This document shows positions 60,301-64,000 of a stretch of DNA of 64,000 nt, piece by piece. Each line of letters begins with the position of its first letter. Position 1 is the first letter of the stretch. The stretch spans positions 1 to 64,000 of the forward strand of contig JAJFFK010000023.1 in NCBI GenBank assembly GCA_021776655.1. Direction: 5' to 3'. The DNA comes from Henriciella sp. GTDB lineage: Bacteria; Pseudomonadota; Alphaproteobacteria; Caulobacterales; Hyphomonadaceae. The notes under the pieces are model-generated. The model made no database searches and had not been told where the DNA came from. It saw only the letters and a list, made by a program, of their open reading frames with translations. Both the position numbers and the translations under genes were made by a program.

Positions 60301-62280
60301 TCACTCCGCCGCAATGCCGGTCGCTGGGGCCGCAGCCGATTTCGGACGCAGCGCAAACCGCCGGTCCGCGAGCGAGACAAACCCGCCCGCCGCCATGAAC
60401 AGTGCGCCGAGCCAGATCCAGATCACCAGCGGATGATAATACACCCGCACGATCCAGCCCTCAGCCGCATTGCCTTCGCCAATCGCAGCATAAAGCACAC
60501 GCGCTGCGCTGACATCCATCGCGCCTTCTGTGGTGATGTTGCGCTCAACCGGATAGAAGCGCCGCTCAGCGTTTAGTACTGCCACCAGGCGGGTCCCGCG
60601 CCGAACAATCATCCGCGCGCTCTCGGCCTGATAATTCGCGCCGCGTGTCGCCCTGACCTCATCCAGACGAAAATCATAGCCTGCCACCGATATCTGTTCA
60701 CCGATCCGCAGTCGGTCAACGCTCTCCTGCGCCCAGACCGACATGCCAGTAATACCGATCACGGTGACGGCCAGCCCGATATGCGCCAAGGCAAAGCCAT
60801 GCGCAACGCCGGGTAATTGCCGAAACCGCTGCCATAGGTTTGCGACCGTACTCGCCGATCCGCCAAGACGTAATTTGCCAGCATAATTGAAACTGGCCCC
60901 GGCGATCAACCAAGCCGCAAGGCCCAGTCCCAAACCGCCAAACACGTGTTTGCCAAACAGTCCCACCAGACCCGCAACAGCGCCTGCCACGCCAATCATG
61001 ACGAGCAGTTTCGGGCCTAGCCGTGAGAGCTGATCCCGGCGCCATTTCAATAGTGGTCCGATCGCCATGAAGACGATCAGCAAAGCCATGATCGGCGCAA
61101 ACACCATGTTGAAATAAGGTGGCCCGACCGTAATCTTGGCGCCGGTCAAGGCATCGATGATCAAAGGATAGAAGGTCCCTAGAAACACCGTCGCCGTCGC
61201 GCAGATAAGTAGAATATTGTTCAGCGCCAGCCCGGTCTCCCGGCTCTCCATCTCAAAACCAGCCCCGTGTTCAATCTGGCCAGAGCGCAGTGCATAGAGC
61301 AGTAATGCGCCGCCTGTAGCGAGCCCCAGCAAGACCAGAATGAACATGCCCCGGCCCGGATCAACCGCAAATGCGTGAACACTGGTCAGCACGCCAGAGC
61401 GCACAATGAACGTGCCTACCAGGCTGAGCGAGAAGGTCAGAATTGACAGCAATAGCGTCCAGCGCATGAAACTGCCGCGCGATTGGGCCACCAGAGTTGA
61501 ATGCAGCAAAGCTGTCCCGGCGAGCCACGGCATGAACGAGACGTTCTCAACCGGATCCCAGAACCACCAACCGCCCCAGCCCAGTTCGTAATAGGCCCAG
61601 ACACTCCCCAGCGCGATGCCGATGGTCAGGAATGACCAGGCCAAGAGCACCCAAGGCCGCACCCAGCGCGCCCACATCGCATCCACGCGGCCCTCAATCA
61701 GCGCCGCCACGGCGAACGAGAAGGCGACCGAAAACCCAACATAGCCCAGATAAAGAAATGGCGGATGGAAGGCGAGGCCGGGATCCTGCAAGAGCGGATT
61801 GAGCCCTGCGCCATCCAGCGGCGCAGGTGACAAGCGCGCAAACGGATTTGAGGTGAAAATCAAAAAGGCGGTAAAGCCTGCGCCGACCAGGCCCTGAACA
61901 GCGATTGCGCGTGCGCGCAGCCCGGCAGGCAAGGTTTGGCCAAACCAGACAATTGCCGCACCAAATACGGCCATGATCATCACCCAAAGCAGCATCGACC
62001 CTTCATGATTGCCCCAGGTTCCGCTGAACTTGTAGATCAGCGGCTTGGTCGTGTGCGAATGGCTGGCCACCAGCTTCACCGAGAAATCGGAGGTCATGAA
62101 CATCAAAGCCAGCAGCGCGAACGCCAGAACACAAAGCAATGCCTGTGCAATCGCAGCGCGCTCTGCAAAAGCGATCAATTGCGGTTGACGAATGTGAGCG
62201 CCGCGCAGGCCCGACCAGGCCTGCAGCAGACCCAGTAAAAGGGCCATAATCAGCGCAATCTGACCGATCTCAGCGAGCAT
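60301..62280 (-). CDS. ccmF: Heme lyase subunit CcmF
   Basis: A 659-aa protein with about 14-15 helices. The tryptophan-rich WWD motif GWGGWWFWDPVENVSFMPWL is near residue 235, and histidines in the helices around it (KPLIYKFSGTWGNHEGSMLLW near 83, DPGLAFHPPFLYLGYVG near 165) are candidate heme ligands; a large C-terminal periplasmic domain precedes the last helix. CcmF attaches heme to apocytochrome with CcmH and CcmI. CcmE, often next to it, is not in the window. Confidence 0.95.
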   Translation of the reverse strand: MLAEIGQIALIMALLLGLLQAWSGLRGAHIRQPQLIAFAERAAIAQALLCVLAFALLALMFMTSDFSVKLVASHSHTTKPLIYKFSGTWGNHEGSMLLWVMIMAVFGAAIVWFGQTLPAGLRARAIAVQGLVGAGFTAFLIFTSNPFARLSPAPLDGAGLNPLLQDPGLAFHPPFLYLGYVGFSVAFSFAVAALIEGRVDAMWARWVRPWVLLAWSFLTIGIALGSVWAYYELGWGGWWFWDPVENVSFMPWLAGTALLHSTLVAQSRGSFMRWTLLLSILTFSLSLVGTFIVRSGVLTSVHAFAVDPGRGMFILVLLGLATGGALLLYALRSGQIEHGAGFEMESRETGLALNNILLICATATVFLGTFYPLIIDALTGAKITVGPPYFNMVFAPIMALLIVFMAIGPLLKWRRDQLSRLGPKLLVMIGVAGAVAGLVGLFGKHVFGGLGLGLAAWLIAGASFNYAGKLRLGGSASTVANLWQRFRQLPGVAHGFALAHIGLAVTVIGITGMSVWAQESVDRLRIGEQISVAGYDFRLDEVRATRGANYQAESARMIVRRGTRLVAVLNAERRFYPVERNITTEGAMDVSAARVLYAAIGEGNAAEGWIVRVYYHPLVIWIWLGALFMAAGGFVSLADRRFALRPKSAAAPATGIAAE

Positions 62281-62357
62281 CAGAATTTCCCTACGACTTG
62301 CTTGAATGCAATAGAGCGCTGGCCACCTTTAACAAGTGTGTCGAATTGGCCGTACAG

Positions 62358-63257
62358 CTATTTGCCGCCGTACAATTCCTGCTCTTTAATGCGTAGGGTG
62401 GATGCGCAAGCTCCGGCATGAAAGACCGCGCGTAGAAACCAGAAATTACGATGGCTTGGAAAGGGCAAACTTACCAGCCCGGCACCAACACAGACGCCAC
62501 ACTTTAGGGCTGACAATAGCGTAAGCTTAACCCGTACCAGGCGCGCCGTGTCCGGCAAAGCGTGTAATCCATAACTGATACCAGATCTGAATTTTCGGCT
62601 TTTTAGCCAGCTAAATGTCAGGCGTCCAGCTGGGACAGGTTCATGTGAGATGGCTTTATCTGCAATTCCAAGCTTGGCACCGGCGCGCCAGATCCGATAG
62701 AAAAACTCTGTATCCTCACCGCCTGTCCGGCCTTTCTCCAGTAAAAATCGCTGACCCGCAATCATCGGTGCGCTGACCCGGATCAAGGCGCTGCCAGCAT
62801 GGCCCGTCTGTACCACACCATCACACCGTTCCGGGACACTGGTGTGATAGTCACGGCGAACAATCCAGGCGGGGGCATCCGCACCATAGGTCGCGATAAC
62901 TGGGCCGAACACAGCATCACATGTCTCGGCCTTGGCCGTTGCGACCAAATGCATGATCCAATTGGGCTCGGCAATTTGATCATCATCAAAAAAAGCCAAC
63001 CAATCGCCGCGCACAGCGTCCAGGCAAGCATTTCGTACAATCGAAATATTCCGGGCCGGGGCGTGAATATATTTGACCGGCAGAGCTATCGTTTCAGCCG
63101 CCGCCTCAACCTGTTTGCGTGCCGATGGCGTGTCATCATTATCCGCGACGATGATTGCAAGACTGACCCCATTCGGCACAATCTGGGCATCCAACGATCT
63201 CAAAGCCTCAATAATCGAGGCCCGACGAAACGTGCAGACGCAAATGTCGATATGCAT
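62358..63257 (-). CDS. Family 2 glycosyltransferase, ExoM-like
   Basis: A 299-aa GT-A glycosyltransferase. MHIDICVCTFRRASIIEALRSLDAQ begins the domain; VADNDDTPSA near residue 40, DWLAFFDDDQIAEPNW near 90 (DxD-type metal site), and GRTGGEDTEFFYRIWRAGAKLG near 182 (ED catalytic region) match ExoM, which adds a glucose to succinoglycan. A likely acceptor helix follows with a C-terminal hydrophobic stretch. The ATG at 63257 is used, not the TTG at 63269. It probably belongs to an exopolysaccharide locus beginning at the right edge. Confidence 0.87.
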   Translation of the reverse strand: MHIDICVCTFRRASIIEALRSLDAQIVPNGVSLAIIVADNDDTPSARKQVEAAAETIALPVKYIHAPARNISIVRNACLDAVRGDWLAFFDDDQIAEPNWIMHLVATAKAETCDAVFGPVIATYGADAPAWIVRRDYHTSVPERCDGVVQTGHAGSALIRVSAPMIAGQRFLLEKGRTGGEDTEFFYRIWRAGAKLGIADKAISHEPVPAGRLTFSWLKSRKFRSGISYGLHALPDTARLVRVKLTLLSALKCGVCVGAGLVSLPFPSHRNFWFLRAVFHAGACASTLRIKEQELYGGK

Positions 63258-63503
63258 GATCTTGGTCAATCCGATTAAGTTGAGACAAATCTAAGCAAGC
63301 CTAATGCCAGATGGAACCGCCTCGCAGCAACGTCAATTAGAGGCTCAAGCGAGACTTGTAATCCCTCCGGCCCTGGCAAGCCATCAAGGGTTTTCAAACG
63401 GACTCGATTATGATGTTGAGCGGGTATGAAATTTGAAAATATGAGCGGTCCGCGATTTAGCCAAACCCGGCGAGTGTCCAATTTCTGATGAAAACCATGA
63501 CAG
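63258..63503. other. Intergenic region between ExoM-like and beta-barrel genes
   Basis: This is the larger part of a 321-bp gap between two divergent genes. No coding frame with a ribosome site or family resemblance was seen. It contains A+T-rich stretches (for instance around 63420-63440, TGAAATTTGAAAATATGA), which could hold an enhancer site for the sigma-54 promoter at 63504-63518, but no clear inverted repeat for an activator was recognised. Confidence 0.4.
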
Positions 63504-63518
63504 TGGCACACATATTGC
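63504..63518 (+). promoter_or_regulatory. Sigma-54 (RpoN) promoter
   Basis: TGGCAC, five bases, then TTGC, a perfect match to the -24/-12 consensus TGGCAC-N5-TTGC with the invariant GG and GC at correct spacing. Transcription would start near 63530, giving a leader of about 50 bases to the ATG at 63579, which has AAGGTGG upstream. Orientation and position fit the beta-barrel gene only. Confidence 0.8.
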
Positions 63519-63578
63519 GTTAGGACTGATAAATATGACGCATTGAGCGTTCGGTCGGTTACAAAAAGGTGGTTCGTA

Positions 63579-64000
63579 ATGAGTGTGATTGTACGTATTG
63601 GGGTTCTGGGTGCTCTCGCAGGTGGCCCGCTTCTCGGGCTGGCGCAGGCCCAGCAAAATTATTACAGCCGGGACAAGTATGAAGCTGTCACGGATCGAAG
63701 CCAGCCGGAATTTGATCCAACAGCAGTCCGGGTCGGAACCTTCCTGGTCAACGCCAATGCGCAAGCCAGCGTTGCCCTGACTGACAACGTCTTTGCTTCA
63801 AATACAAATACACAATCGGACACAATCGTTCGGGTCGGCACTGCGGTTGCAGGACAAACCGATTGGAGCAATCACGAAGTTGGTTTCCGTGTCTCGGCGT
63901 TTCGCAATGAATTTCTCGATACGAACAGTGAATCAAACACTGACCTGAGGGGCAGCTTACGCGGACGTTTGGATGTCACACGGCAGTTTTCAGTGAGCGC
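63579..64000 (+). CDS. Outer-membrane beta-barrel protein (N-terminal part)
   Basis: The reading frame starts MSVIVRIGVLGALAGGPLLG with a signal peptide probably cut after LAQA, and continues without stop for 140 codons to the window end. After a short tyrosine-rich stretch come alternating strands (VRVGTFLVNANAQASVALTDNVFAS; GFRVSAFRNEFLDTN; LRGSLRGRLDVTRQFSVS), the pattern of the beta-barrel proteins found at the head of exopolysaccharide loci. Family and role are inferred. It follows a sigma-54 promoter and is divergent from an ExoM-like gene. Confidence 0.7.
   Translation, partial: MSVIVRIGVLGALAGGPLLGLAQAQQNYYSRDKYEAVTDRSQPEFDPTAVRVGTFLVNANAQASVALTDNVFASNTNTQSDTIVRVGTAVAGQTDWSNHEVGFRVSAFRNEFLDTNSESNTDLRGSLRGRLDVTRQFSVS

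Noticed and set aside
60301-63578. Search for ccmE beside ccmF
   Set aside because: Upstream of ccmF is an ExoM-like glycosyltransferase gene in the same orientation; no heme chaperone HxxxY-type protein is encoded, so ccmE must lie outside the window.
1-64000. tRNA, rRNA, CRISPR arrays and prophage genes
   Set aside because: No cloverleaf-like intergenic segments, rRNA blocks, regularly spaced repeats, or phage structural genes were noticed on either strand.

Overview
The window reads as a chromosomal segment of an alphaproteobacterium, most likely of the Caulobacterales/Hyphomonadaceae type. The pointers are a GcrA cell-cycle regulator with a DnaA box and a GANTC (CcrM) site upstream, a FixLJ system beside a complete ccoNOQP-ccoGHIS cluster, split ccm genes, and the rsmB-htpX-DUF1674 neighbourhood usual in this class. 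Assignment is by gene content only.

Layout. 1-9.3 kb: the end of an IS5-type transposase abuts gcrA. It is followed by an ABC-2 permease, an ABC-F ATPase, an SDR, a secreted serine hydrolase, and a three-gene ECF41 sigma-factor operon that carries its own textbook ECF41 promoter. A 90-bp dispersed repeat occurs twice here in opposite orientations. 9.4-19.9 kb: oxygen sensing and microaerobic respiration, with a stand-alone receiver, FixJ and a FixL with a heme-PAS signature on the minus strand, and the cbb3 oxidase plus assembly genes (including the small ccoQ and ccoS) on the plus strand. 20.1-33.1 kb: an Sfp-type phosphopantetheinyl transferase and a two-protein NRPS-PKS assembly line.

The assembly line is the most unusual part of the window. 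Protein 1 (1954 aa) reads formyltransferase / C-terminal half of a condensation domain / adenylation domain interrupted by a luciferase-like monooxygenase and again by a methyltransferase / carrier. Its binding-pocket residues match the glycine code. Protein 2 (2104 aa) reads KS-AT-KR-DH-carrier-thioesterase. Together they look able to make a short formamido polyketide from glycine and one extender unit. The final domain and the convergent flippase gene after it are visibly poorer in G+C than the rest.

33-46 kb: a Wzx-like flippase, a DUF2891 lipoprotein coupled to an NRAMP-like transporter and the three 5-oxoprolinase genes pxpABC, a nested palindrome between convergent genes, transaldolase, a DegT-family aminotransferase, and the arylesterase / YbbA / YbbP set. 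46-64 kb: mnmC, ybgC, purH, a CapD-type sugar dehydratase, heparinase-like gene, rpe, a glycine-zipper lipoprotein, rsmB, htpX, DUF1674, the ccmF-ccmG-ccmH-ccmI cytochrome c maturation operon, an ExoM-like glycosyltransferase, and the start of an outer-membrane beta-barrel gene behind a perfect sigma-54 promoter. No tRNA, rRNA or CRISPR array was seen.
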